Below are positions 22,597 to 32,765 of a DNA stretch of 64,000 nt, one piece after another. The DNA comes from Cricetomys ansorgei (lineage: Eukaryota > Chordata > Mammalia > Rodentia > Nesomyidae): the NCBI GenBank assembly GCA_026225945.1, contig JAMJFZ010001089.1, positions 6,844,501 to 6,908,500 of the forward strand, written 5' to 3'. The position numbers were made by a program, and so were the translations under genes. The notes beneath the pieces are model-generated. The model worked only from the letters and a program-made list of their open reading frames with translations, was not told the origin of the DNA and made no database searches. Each line of letters begins with the position of its first letter. The first letter of the stretch is position 1.

Positions 22597-23020
22597 TCCA
22601 ATCATATCCCTCAACATACCCATATCCCTTTACCCTCCTTAGAACCAGAGAAACAAATCGTCCTTTTGGAATAATCCTTGATTCCCTTCATAACAGAGAA
22701 GTAGACTTCTAATAGTAATCATCTACTTTTACAGCTAGGGCAAGGGTGAGGAGTACCAGCGATGTCAAAGTCTTGGAGAGAGCTCAGATCAGATGGTTGC
22801 TGGAATGGTATGGGGTAGGCGGCGGAGTGCTGACACCCTAACACATGCGACACCTTAACACATCCCCTGCTGTACAAACAACTTCTCCATCCGCCTGCTC
22901 AGTGCTGAAATTGTACCAGTAGGGTTTCCTTCATTTGGGTCCTAGCATGTGACTTCTAAAATACAGACAACTCCAGAAAAGGGATCTAAATCACCATTAA
23001 TTTCTTACATCCTAGACATA

Positions 23021-23024
<4 letters not shown>

Positions 23025-23116
<92 letters not shown>
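23025..23116. repeat. (GT)24(AT)22 compound microsatellite
   Basis: About 48 nt of alternating GT pass directly into about 44 nt of alternating AT, with no interruption. GT favours Z-DNA and the AT block is self-complementary. Confidence 0.98.
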
Positions 23117-23118
<2 letters not shown>

Positions 23119-23304
23119 TAGCATGCCTAGCATAATGGGGCCATGTATAGAAATTGGTTCAAAAATACATGCTAATAGGCTAGCAATCATTCACACAGTA
23201 CCAAACATAGGCTGAGGAGTTCCCACAAGCCCCTCTGTCTCCTAGTTGGTTTCTACCCCAGTGCACCCAAAATTCCCACAGTAAAATCACCTGGGCAGGC
23301 AGTA

Positions 23305-23510
23305 CAGTGAGGTGCTTCAAGCATGGACTTGAAGTTCAGGTGAGTTTGGTTTTGTATACAGACACTGGCGTAAGAAACGGCGTGCCTTTGGGAAGATGGC
23401 TTACTCATTCTAAGCCTCAGTGTGCTCCTATCTCAGATGAGGTTGATGTTTAATAGGATGTTGTCAAGAGCGAAGAAGACAATGAATGTAAAGTCATTGA
23501 AGTAAACACT
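23305..23510 (+). mobile_element. MIR SINE
   Basis: AGCATGGACTTGAAGTTCAG, CCTTTGGGAAGATGGCTTAC, TTCTAAGCCTCAGTGTGCTC, CTATCTCAGATGAGG. This is the core MIR order: source tRNA region, TTGGGCAAGTTACTTAACC, GCCTCAGTTTCCTCATCTG. Confidence 0.75.
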
Positions 23511-23699
23511 AACCGACAGGGATGAGAAATGTGAACGCTAAAGTAAAGAAGGTTTTCTTGAGTCATTCATTGTCACCCAGTTCTGGGCATTTAGTTGACT
23601 TACTGAGCAGAAGTGATAGTCATTTGGAGGTCATGGCTGACAGTCCTACATAGCCTGAGGATGGTTGGCGTCTTGGCATCTCTAGCCGAGGACAATATT

Positions 23700-23772
23700 G
23701 AAGCAGGAGAAGGAGGAGGAGGAGGTGGAAAAGGAGAAGGGAGAGAAGAAGGGAAAAGAAGAGGAAGAGAAG
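23700..23772. repeat. Polypurine (GGA/GAA)n tract
   Basis: Continuous A/G on the plus strand apart from isolated pyrimidines (a C at 23704 and a T at about 23726). A purine tract of this length can support triplex (H-DNA) structure. Confidence 0.93.
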
Positions 23773-23874
23773 ACGCAGAAAGTTTGCTAACTACACAAGA
23801 AAAATTAATTCTTTTTCTTAGGGGAGTTTTCACACCTACCAGAATCATTTTCAGTGCTAAGAGCGTGTTTGGTG

Positions 23875-23875
23875 T

Positions 23876-23907
<32 letters not shown>

Positions 23908-23908
23908 A
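23875..23908. repeat. (GT)n microsatellite
   Basis: GT run with a GG interruption near 23899. Confidence 0.95.
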
Positions 23909-24204
23909 TGTCTGTGTTGTAAAAGGATTCCCTCTGAGACTAGCACTCTCTAATTTCCAAGTTGTGATCATGCCTTTGTTGGCTCACTGTGGTGACAAAA
24001 CACAAATGTTGTGGATTATTTTAAAATTACTATAAAATCCAAGCCACTTGGGAGAGGAAGTGCAGATGTGGCATGTGACTTTTGGTGGCTTGTGGCCATT
24101 GTTATTTTGGCAGGATCCGGGTGGCTGAGCTCCCAGAGTCCTAGAAGACTGCAATGAGCAATATTAATGACTATGACACAGATGTACGTTTGTGTGGGGT
24201 TTCC

Positions 24205-24360
24205 TCAGTTTACCCGATACTTATGTAAAAAGCACTTAGCATTAGTAAAGCAAGGGGAGTTATTATCTCCAATTTACAGATAAAAAAAACCAAGCTTTTG
24301 GGAGGTTTATTAACTTTGTCAATGACCCTGCAGGGCCAGGATTTGTACTTAGGTGTTTGT
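24205..24360 (-). mobile_element. MIR SINE
   Basis: Reversed MIR: GTTATTATCTCCAATTTACA, GATAAAAAAAACCAAGC, GGGAGGTTTATTAACTTTGT, CAGGGCCAGGATTTGTACTT. Confidence 0.78.
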
Positions 24361-24374
24361 TTTTTGTATTGTTA

Positions 24375-24508
24375 GGATTATTTTTCTTTTTTGAGACAGG
24401 GTCTCACTGTGTAGCCTAAACTGGCCTCCAATTCACAGAGAACCATCTACCTCTGCCTTTCAAGTGGTGGGATTAAAGATTGTGGGCCATCATGCTTGGC
24501 TTGAACCT
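24375..24508 (-). mobile_element. B1-like SINE
   Basis: TTTTGAGACAGGGTCTCACT, GTGTAGCCTAAACTGGCCTC, TACCTCTGCCTTTCAAGTGG, GGGATTAAAGATTGTGGGCC is an older reversed B1. Confidence 0.88.
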
Positions 24509-24640
24509 AGGGTTTTTGCAGTCTTAGTTTATGGTAGAATCCAATAAGAGAAATAAAATAATAGCACTCTGTAAAATAATAGTCACCTTCCCATCTATCT
24601 CTCGGTTCGCATTAGCTGACTCCGTTTTCTGTTTATTCAC
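24509..24640. other. Unique sequence
   Basis: No recognised repeat or gene. Confidence 0.5.
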
Positions 24641-24745
24641 TCTGTGTATGATGAAGGCCTTTTATTTGTTGGGTACCATGTAAGGCATTCGAAATACAAA
24701 GATAAATATTGTCCTCAAGGAACAGTAAGCTTGAATCTTGCTTTT
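24641..24745. mobile_element. L2-like ancient LINE fragment
   Basis: TTTATTTGTTGGGTACCATG, GGCATTCGAAATACAAAGAT, TTGTCCTCAAGGAACAGTAA follows the widespread L2-associated order (TTATTGAGCACC, ATACAAAGATGAATAAG, CCCTCAAGGAGCTCACAGT). Confidence 0.6.
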
Positions 24746-27030
24746 GAAAAGTATACCTACTTTCTAAGTTCATTTTCCTGATTAAGAGTTGAAACAAACA
24801 TCCTGGCCAGTAGGACCAACTCCATGGCAGCAGAGATGTTAAGAGCCCAAATCACAGGAAGTCTGGGCTCTGTGGTTGCTGTTGGGAACACTCACATCGT
24901 TTTTACCTCAACATCTCTTATATCTGAAAACCAGCAAAAATTCACGAAGGGAGAGATCACTCTGGCCTAGTGCCAGAGGGCACTGAGGACCACACAGTCA
25001 TTATTGCTGTGTGGGAAAAAGGTTCTTGTGTCACCTTGAGGTAGTTTCACTTTGAAGTCATTTTTGGAGAATTATTTCTTCTGGAAATTTCTACCCTAAG
25101 TATCTCTCAAATTCCTTAATATTTTCTGGCTTTCAAGCATTTTTTTTTAAAGAACTAGGTACGATGAAAGCTATAAATATCACGGAATATTAGACTATGT
25201 GTCTAGATCAGATCTGGAAAGGTTTGTGGTAGTGAAGCCCTTTGCTTTGCTGGCCCATGGTCTGTTTGCTGTGAGCCTGGGATGTGTAAACTCCGGATCT
25301 CAGATTGCCCGGGAGGCTGGGAGATGGGAATTAAGGAATCTCTAAACGAAACAAAACAATATAACCGGAAACAAAACAAAACAAACAACCAGCCAAACAA
25401 AAAAGTTCCCAAGAGGCTTTGCTTTAAAAGTTTCCTTTTTTTTGACATCTTGGAAATGTTGGCAGCTACCAGGGTGACAGATTGGTGGCCATATTCTACC
25501 TTTCTGGCTAAATATTTGCTTTCTCATACCTATCCAGCCTTCTAGCTTGTGCAATCCGGAGTTTATGGGTCTCAATCCCCTCCCTGGCCTGAGGTGTAAA
25601 CACAGAGCTTACCCTTTCTGGGGAAATCTCAGACTTTGTTCTCTTCCCAAATTTTCTGTTGGAAGCAAGCGTAGGAATTTACATGTGGCTGGAGTGGGGG
25701 ATTAGGGCTGCTCTGGAATCTAGACACCAGCGCGGGTCCGCAGCTTCAATTTGGCTTCAGTTGTTACTCTAGGATGAAGTTCTCAGAGGGAAGCTTTTCC
25801 ATCCACGCATCCCAGGAAACAAAATGAGAAAACTTGGGTTCAACACAGCATGGATTCGTTAAGAGAATGAAATCAGAGAAAGCCTGGGAAATACTGTACA
25901 CGGACAAAAGAAAGCATTAAGATGAACAAAGAGACTTGGTATCTAGGACTTCAGGTAGGTGCGCGCACTTTCATAAGTCATCAAGTCTGCTTCATGTGGA
26001 GGTCACAGATAAAACCAAACAACATTTAAAATGCAACATGGTAACATCCCACGTGTAAACTCCGGGCCAAATCCTCACGCAATAAATTTTGACTAAAATT
26101 GTCTTTTGCTTCCACTAGTATTCCTGATGGCAAAAAACTTGGGGTGACTGATGTTTTAATAAGGAATTGAAAGGAAATGAACAATAAGTCCTTGGCTAAT
26201 TCTTAACTCTGATTTCATGATACGCTCATGGGTGCATTTCTCTTTCAAGTCCATTTGAAAGCTATTAAAATAGACGTTCAGTGTAGGTCACATATTCCCC
26301 ATAAACCATCGTTTGAAGTCATCTAACTCAGATAACCAGGCTGGATTTTGTAGCTTTGTTTTGGTAAGGAGGATTTTTGAATGTAAAATGATTCAAAGAG
26401 GTTCAAGAGTCTGGCTTGCATGATTAATAGTCTGCAGGAGATATTAGGAATCCAGACAGACTGAAGGCAAAATGCCTTTGCCTTGTAGACAGTCTGTATT
26501 CTGCCCTCCAAGGACTCTGCATATTTAGTCACTCTTTCAATCCAACTGTCTTTGCCAGGCCAGGCTTCATTGGATTAGAGAGTAGTGGAAAAATCCCTCC
26601 CCGGAGTGTGTGTATCAGATTCCCGTAGTGTTTAATCCGTCTGGCACACGCATGTCCCTCTGAGCTGCAGAGAGCTGGCCTTGGGCGGGCTGGCTTGTGC
26701 TTGGAAAGTGAAAGCAAGCTGTTTTTTCACCCCCACACCAATTCACATTCCTGGCCTTTGACATCATGAGATCATGGTTCGGTTGGACTGGAAGTCTGTT
26801 CCAATAGGTGCCATTTTTGTCTGGGACATTGACCCAGGGAACTTGTGACCTCTCTTGATAGATGCAACCCTATACCTTGCAAGCAAGTTCTTTCTTATTC
26901 CTAACCCACAGTTCAACTTTTGCTTCCATAAGCTCGTGTCCTTTTAAACCTTACTCAAGATGGAGAGTAGGGCATTGCGTATCGTCTGTGTCTAAGGATG
27001 CCCCACGTTGTCTCAGGGATCCTTCTAGGC
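24746..27030. other. Unique sequence, repeat-poor
   Basis: A long stretch without recognised SINE, LINE or LTR. An A/C-rich CAAAACAAAC patch lies at 25350-25400. 26000-26330 is AT-rich and non-repetitive and is a candidate conserved noncoding block. Confidence 0.45.
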
Positions 27031-27032
27031 AT

Positions 27033-27190
27033 GGATTCTAATTTAGACAGTGCCACTTATTAGGTGTATGATTGTGGGCGAATTCCTTAACTTTGAAGTA
27101 CCTTGATGTCCTTAAAATGGGCACAAGATAGTACTACCATCCTGGGGTCATCATGTGATTGAACAAACCCATTTACATAAAAACTACCAT
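27033..27190 (+). mobile_element. MIR SINE
   Basis: ACAGTGCCACTTATTAGGTG, TATGATTGTGGGCGAATTCC, TTAACTTTGAAGTACCTTGA, GTCCTTAAAATGGGCACAAG. The order of the MIR core (TGCCACTTACTAGCTGTGTG, ACCTTGGGCAAGTTACTTAA, CTGTAAAATGGGG) is preserved. Confidence 0.85.
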
Positions 27191-27204
27191 TCAGAGGGTC
27201 AATG

Positions 27205-27352
27205 CTGGGGATCCCATAATATTACATGGCCTAGTGATACCATTGACACCTTAGTTTGTGTGTATGCTCTCTGCACTGTTCCTCTGATGGTAAAATTGCT
27301 CAATGATGTATTTCTTAGAATGTGCCCCCCACACTATGACCCATGACTATGT
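27205..27352 (-). mobile_element. Tigger/mariner-type DNA transposon end
   Basis: GGGATCCCATAATATTACAT, GGCCTAGTGATACCATTGAC, TGCTCAATGATGTATTTCTT, AGAATGTGCCCCCCACACTA, TGACCCATGACTAT. This matches an ancient mammalian nonautonomous DNA transposon whose end reads TGCCTAACGACGCATTTCTC. I place it with TcMar-Tigger; strand and subfamily are uncertain. Confidence 0.65.
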
Positions 27353-28649
27353 TATTAAAGTTTATATCTTCATATTTCACTTATTTTGGTATTTATTTAT
27401 AGGCTTTCTCCCTGAGATGTGAAATATATTAATAGAGTTCCTTTATTTAAAAAAAAAATACAGAATACCTCTTTGGATAGGGGCTTACTCTAAGGTGCTT
27501 TTTTGACAAAATCTAAAAATGACAGCTGCCATGCAGTACGGTTTCTTCATGCACTGTGGTGTATAAAGCTGACTAAAAACAGTCAGCATTTAGGCTGATG
27601 AGAGTAAGGAAGATGGTGTTTCTCGAAGGAGCATGGAGATTTTCCTGCCTAGAAGGAAATGGTCTAACCTCTACCAGAGTGTTCGCTACAATAATTAAGA
27701 TAACGGATTCCTAGTTATTTTATAAGTACCTTTTTAGAGTGAGTGAGGCCATTAAGAGTACAGAGAAAGATTCCTCTAGTCTCTGTTAGGGTCCTCAGGG
27801 TCTCTCAAGAGTTGAGAGAAACCGCAGGACACTAAGGCAGAAGGGAGATAGACATGGGGAGTCGGTGGCTCCCCAGGACACACACAGGAATTGTGGGTGC
27901 TTTGTCTTCTGCACCTGATGGGAAGAGAGTGGGAAGAAGGGCATGGCAGGGGGTTATAAGAGTCCCCCTGGGTATGGGAGAAAAGGATTGACAGTTCTGT
28001 GGATGTTTTGGGAGATAGAGAGGTGACTCTGATATGGACCGGAGGTCTCTGGCACAGAGATACATCCTGTCACCTCAGCTCTTGAGACGGGGAACCATGG
28101 AACCATGAGGAACCACAGTGCCCAGTGTCTGGTGAGTCTCTGAGGTCACTGCTACAGCGACACTGGACTGCAGCGAGAAGCAGGGTCTGTAAAGCCTGAA
28201 AACAGAGATGGTCCCCAGGAATTTGATCTCCTGCTGAGCTGTAAGAAATAGGCAGTTATCACCAAAGACTCAACAGCTCACAAAATAGTGTCTGTGGGGT
28301 CTTATTTCGCCAGTATTGTATCTTGAAAACCAGTAAAGAGTCAGAATAAAGATTCAAAACAAAGAATCTGGGACTATAGATCCACTTAAAATAGAATTGA
28401 CCCCAAACAACTGTGAGAAATGCAGCTAAAAAAAAAGAAAAAGTGCAAAGGCCACATGTGAATTCAGGCAGTTCTGACGCTGGGACGATTTGGCTCAAAT
28501 GCTTTGCTTTTCAGTCATGTGAAATTGATACACACTCCCTGGAACACTGTACTTCAAGTCTTGACTTTGAATTCTTTCCCCTGAGTGGCCTGTCTCCTCC
28601 TGTGATTCTCACCAGAGGCAGAGAGGCCTCTCTTTTAAAAACTGGGTGC
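27353..28649. other. Unique sequence, no feature seen
   Basis: No recognised repeat or gene. Confidence 0.5.
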
Positions 28650-28776
28650 TTAATCCGTACACTCAGTGGATAGATCTCCAAGAGTTTGAGGCCAGTCTGG
28701 TCTACATAGTGAGTTCCAGACAGCAGGCAGCTGACATGAAGATACCCTGTCTTAAAAAAAAAAAAAAAAAAAAAGA
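28650..28776 (+). mobile_element. B1 SINE with long poly(A) tail
   Basis: GTGGATAGATCTCCAAGAGT, TTGAGGCCAGTCTGGTCTAC, ATAGTGAGTTCCAGACAGCA, ATACCCTGTCTT followed by about 21 A at 28754-28774. The 5' part is degraded. Confidence 0.9.
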
Positions 28777-29006
28777 CAACCGAGAGAAGGAAGGAAATGC
28801 CTGACATCCTGTGTAAGCTGTGTGGCTCAGTGGTGATGATCTAGAGGCGAGGGGCAGTCGGTGCATCTTTAAGTCATTTTCAATTTCCAGTGGGTAGATG
28901 GGGAAGAGAGAGAGAGGACATCTCTATCAGGGGGTAGATAATCCCATCAGTAACCAAACTTCATTCTCCCTATCAAGGGGCTAACATAGTTCTAACCTTG
29001 TAGTTT

Positions 29007-29200
29007 GAAGGAGAATGCCCCTCCCCCTCCCCCATAGGCTCATATATTTGAATGCTTGGTCCCCAGTTGGGAATCTTAGGTGCCCAACTGGGAAGGATTA
29101 GGAGCTGTGGTCTTTTTAGGAGAGGTGTGTCATTGGGGGGAGGGGGGGTAAGAATTTGAGATTGCAAAAGCTCATTCCATTCCAAGTAAGTTTCTTCCTC
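29007..29200 (+). mobile_element. MT/ORR1-type MaLR LTR, 3' truncated
   Basis: AGTTTGAAGGAGAATGCCCC, CCCATAGGCTCATATATTTG, AATGCTTGGTCCCCAGTTGG, GTGTGTCATTGGGGGG. The 5' half of a rodent MaLR LTR is clear; the polyadenylation end is missing. Confidence 0.85.
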
Positions 29201-29240
29201 TCTCTTTCAGAGTTTTTTTGCTTTTGTTTTTGTTTTTAAT

Positions 29241-29242
29241 GT

Positions 29243-29273
<31 letters not shown>
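29241..29273. repeat. (GT)n microsatellite
   Basis: Uninterrupted GT run next to the reversed SINE that follows. Confidence 0.96.
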
Positions 29274-29276
<3 letters not shown>

Positions 29277-29287
29277 GACCATGAGGG

Positions 29288-29425
29288 ATGTGTGTTTGCT
29301 GGCTTGTTTACAGACAGGGCTTTGCTATGTTTATCAGGCTGGCCTTGAACTTACTCTGTGGCCCAGGCTAGGTTAAATTTGTAGCAATCCCCCTACTTCA
29401 GCCTCTTGAGTGGCTACCCAAGTAT
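29288..29425 (-). mobile_element. Old B1/7SL-like SINE
   Basis: ACAGACAGGGCTTTGCTATG, TATCAGGCTGGCCTTGAACT, CCTACTTCAGCCTCTTGAGT. The family order is kept but the copy is strongly diverged. Confidence 0.75.
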
Positions 29426-30665
29426 ATTTATTAAGAGCAATTTTTAACATTTTATATTGGCCTTTAATTAGGTTCTAACCTGTGCATCAACCCAAGGTTT
29501 CAAGTAAGGATGGAGAGTGGCAGCTGTAACCAGCTGTGCAAATATAACCAAGGGCAGTTGTTGTTTCCAGTGGTCACTTGGATGACCTTGGATGAGGGGT
29601 CTCTGACCTCAATCCCAATTGGCCGAGGACACCCAGTCATGCTATTGGGAGTCTCTAGAAAACCGGCAGTTTTGCAGCAGGACTGGATCTGCTCGGTGTG
29701 TATGGAGGGGACGACCTTATCTTCAGTCACGTAAGGACCACACAGCACTTTGAGTCAGAACCAAAACCCCAGCTACAAAAGAAGGACAGCTGCCCTCAGG
29801 AAGAGATTTTGCTGTCAGCCCGACAAATTTTATAGCGTCTCTTCCAAGAGAACCCGTGCATGGTGGAATTTGCTGTCTGGTTTATGACTTCAAACAGAGC
29901 CCACATGAAAACTCCAGCATTTCTGAGTGCCACCTTGAGCTGCTCTTTCTGAAACCAGCATCCCTCGATGCCCGTGATTGCATTTCAGCTCCAGTCATTC
30001 TGCTCTATCTCCATGTGAACATGCCTTTTAAAGAGAACTGAGCCTGGAAATGGCATGCCACCCAGTCTTACCCTGCAAAGAACAAGTTTCTCTTGTGCAT
30101 ATTAAATAGCAGCCGAATTGAATTCTTGGCCTGACTCTCTGACAAGGTCAAAAATCTTTGCAAATATAAGAAGCTATCACTTCCTTGAGCACATTAATCA
30201 AATGCTCAAATATAATCCCACAATGCCTTAGGGATTATACTTTGGTCTATTGAATATAGCTTAGATAATTTGTATTCCTTAAGAAACAGTAGTAGAGTAA
30301 CACAGAATACTTGAGTACTGGAGGGAAAAGTTGAGCTTCTAGGGCTACGAACAACCCTGTTTCTTGGCTAACTATGCTGATTATAGCATAGACTGTCAAT
30401 TTGCTGCAAAGATCCTTGGGAGCAAGGAGATGAGTGTGTATAATCCAGAAGATGTGGTGCTAATCGGCTAAAAAGAGAAGGAAACTGTGGAGCAATTATC
30501 AATCTGTTGCTTATCTGGGAAGGCCAAACAACGACCTCCTTCTGCTTCTTCATAAATAAGTGTATTTAAGTATACACAACTAAGGCTTATGGTATAAAAT
30601 CAATTCTAAGTATATTCCATAGATGTACCTTGAATTCAAGAAGGTAGTCAAAGGGGACGCTACAA
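29426..30665. other. Unique sequence, repeat-poor
   Basis: 30030-30300 is AT-rich, non-repetitive and free of recognised elements; a candidate conserved noncoding block only by absence of repeats. Confidence 0.4.
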
Positions 30666-30689
30666 CCCCACCCACCCCTGCCCCACCCC
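30666..30689 (-). other. Canonical G-quadruplex motif on the minus strand
   Basis: Five C-tracts of at least three (30666-30669, 30671-30673, 30675-30678, 30681-30684, 30686-30689) have loops of 1, 1, 2 and 1 nt. The complementary strand therefore meets the usual quadruplex rule with short loops. Confidence 0.85.
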
Positions 30690-30889
30690 AGTCTTCACCT
30701 ACAGCAAACTCAGATCATTTCGAGTTGGGCATAGCTTTATACAAGTGTTAGTGCATCTTGAGCTTATGTGGATCAAAAAGACAAACTTGTACGGATCCAT
30801 ATCCAAAGAGCTGACACCAGTGGCATCGGGCATGAGAATAAACTTGGAGCGAGAGTGTTTGTGACAGGATGGTCAGAACAGTGGGCAGT

Positions 30890-30952
30890 GTAGAGTTAGC
30901 ATTCTCTGGGGCTCTGGAACCAATCCCTCATGAATATGGAGGGGTGACCGTA
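30890..30952 (+). mobile_element. MER2-like Tigger end fragment
   Basis: GGCTCTGGAACCAATCCCTC, ATGAATATGGAGGGGTGACC resembles the MER2 right end (CCTGGAACCAATCCCC, GATACCGAGGGACGAC). Confidence 0.5.
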
Positions 30953-31500
30953 ACTGTAAAGAATTGAAAATATTTGCTTAATGGAACGTAGGTGTTCCCC
31001 CAAATCTCCTTAGCACACCATAATGACCCTCAAAAATGAATGTTCTGGGACATGAACGAAGACATCCACCTTGTTTTGATTTTTACCAGTTACTTTAGCA
31101 AGATAACCTTTCTCCATATTATCCCAGATTTGGATTCATTTCCCAACATCCCCATGGCTTGTTCAGCTTGGGAAGAAATATTAGTTTAATAGAAGGATGC
31201 AAAATATTTATAATGCCTAAAATGGGTATTTTATATTATTAACAACAATGACTTCAGCTACCATCCATTATGTCAGTCTTGAATAGCATCCTACTGTTGG
31301 CAAAGAGTGTCATGCAAAAGGCCATCTGATGATCTAATCCTTGTGTTATAGTCTAGGGCACCAAGGAGCAAGGGGACAGCAATCTCCCATTGCCTCCCTC
31401 AGTCCCGGTGCCTGCCATCAGATCATACATCATAAAGCATCCCCAAGCACCTGGAGAAAAGACACCTCACACATCTTTGAAGTACTTTTCTGGCTAGCTG
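30953..31500. other. Unique AT-rich sequence
   Basis: No recognised repeat; 31000-31330 is AT-rich single-copy-looking sequence. Confidence 0.45.
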
Positions 31501-31504
31501 TGAC

Positions 31505-31558
31505 ATTTCAGTAATTTCAGGACTTGGGAGGTTGACAGAGGAGGATCAGAAATTTGAA
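31505..31558 (+). mobile_element. SINE-derived seed upstream of the minisatellite
   Basis: GGACTTGGGAGGTTGACAGA, GGAGGATCAGAAATTTGAAG matches the middle of a B1/7SL-type SINE (GGGAGGCAGAGGCAGGAGGATC, GAGTTCAAGGCCAGCC). Confidence 0.65.
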
Positions 31559-31740
31559 GCTAGCCTTAGCTGTGTAGTGAGAAATGGTTTTTGAGGCTAG
31601 CCTTAGCTGTGTAGTTGGAAATGGTGTTTGAGGCTAGCCTTAGCTATGTAGTGAGAAATGGTTTTTGAGGCTAGCCTTAGCTGTGTAGTGAGAAATGGTT
31701 TTTGAGGCTAGCCTTAGCTACATAGTGAGAAATGGTTTCA
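31559..31740 (+). repeat. 37-bp minisatellite, about 5 copies
   Basis: GCTAGCC starts at 31559, 31596, 31633, 31670 and 31707, a constant period of 37 bp. Each unit reads GCTAGCCTTAGCTGTGTAGT and then GAGAAATGGTTTTTGAG with few changes. The unit resembles the SINE text GGCCAGCCTTAGCTACATAGTGAG, so the array seems to have formed inside a SINE. Confidence 0.97.
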
Positions 31741-32244
31741 GAAGAAGATGGTGATATCACTCATTCCCAGACACAGATAAGACCATGTTTCTGAGACTTC
31801 AAAGCAAAGAACGAGCTCCTGGAATATAACTGCTTTCCAGAAGTAGCAGTCTGGTTCTACTTGACTTACGTGGCCATCTCTCTTGTTTGGGGTTTATGGC
31901 TTAAATGACAGTCTTTTATGGATCTGATTGGGCTGAGTCAGTTCTAGAGAATCTAGTCAGTTCTAGGGAAAAGAAAAACTTTTTTTTTTTTTAAGTTCTA
32001 GGCACACTTCACGTGCGATAGCATTATGTTTAATCTTGAGCTTTTAATCTGGTTGTAGAGGAAAATCTAATCTTCTTGAAATCAGAAAGAGAAATTGTAC
32101 TTGTTTGAAAGAAATTTCAGTAAAGTTGAAGATCGAAAAATCGGGATATTTGAATTTAGAAAGAAGGTTCAATTTCCCAAAAAGCATTCCCAATATAAAA
32201 GTGGTAATTTCTTCTATCTTTGAAACATGTAAAACATGTAATAA
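31741..32244. other. Unique sequence, poly(T) at 31980-31991
   Basis: No recognised repeat or gene. Confidence 0.5.
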
Positions 32245-32412
32245 TACCTGGTGGTGATGGCACACGCCTTTAATTCCAGCACTCGGGAGGCAGGGGCAGG
32301 CATGTGAGTTCTCTGTGAGTTCGAGGCCAGCCTGGTCTACAGAGTGAGTTCCAGGACATCCAGAGTTACAACAGAGAAACCCTGTCTCAGAAAAACTGGA
32401 AAAAAAAAAAAG
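32245..32412 (+). mobile_element. B1 SINE, ACAACAG variant
   Basis: CTGGTGGTGATGGCACACGC, CAGCACTCGGGAGGCAGGGG, TCGAGGCCAGCCTGGTCTAC, AGAGTTACAACAGAGAAACC, CTGTCTCAG and an A-rich tail. Relatively young and complete. Confidence 0.97.
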
Positions 32413-32539
32413 GATTGATAGGCCAAGCAGCCCAATTCTAACAAATTCAGTGAATGTAAGGAGTATGTGTTCAAGGCAGGATTGAGGGAGATGACTTGCC
32501 ACATAGCTATGAGGTCCTCAGTGCGATATAAGATATCCA

Positions 32540-32765
32540 GCATAAGGTCTGGGTGTGGCTGCCTGCACCTGTAACCCCAGTGCTGGGGGTGGGGGTGGGG
32601 CAGAGACCGGAGTATGCCTGGGGCTTGCAGGAGAGCCAGTCCAGCTGAATCAGTGAGCTCCAGTTTAGTGAGAGATCTCACTTAAAAACTGAAGAGGCTC
32701 TCCGTGTTGAGCTCTGGTCTCTACACGCACATGTCTACACACACGTGAATATGAATGCACACATA
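32540..32765 (+). mobile_element. B4-type composite SINE lacking its tRNA-like head
   Basis: GGTCTGGGTGTGGCTGCCTG, CACCTGTAACCCCAGTGCTG, CAGCTGAATCAGTGAGCTCC, AGTGAGAGATCTCACTTAAA, then a CA-rich tail with ACACGCACATGTCTACACAC. Related copies lie at 45632 and 46387. Confidence 0.75.

Noticed and set aside
31559..31740. CRISPR-like regular spacing
   Set aside because: The 37-bp units are contiguous with no unique spacers, and the host is a rodent.
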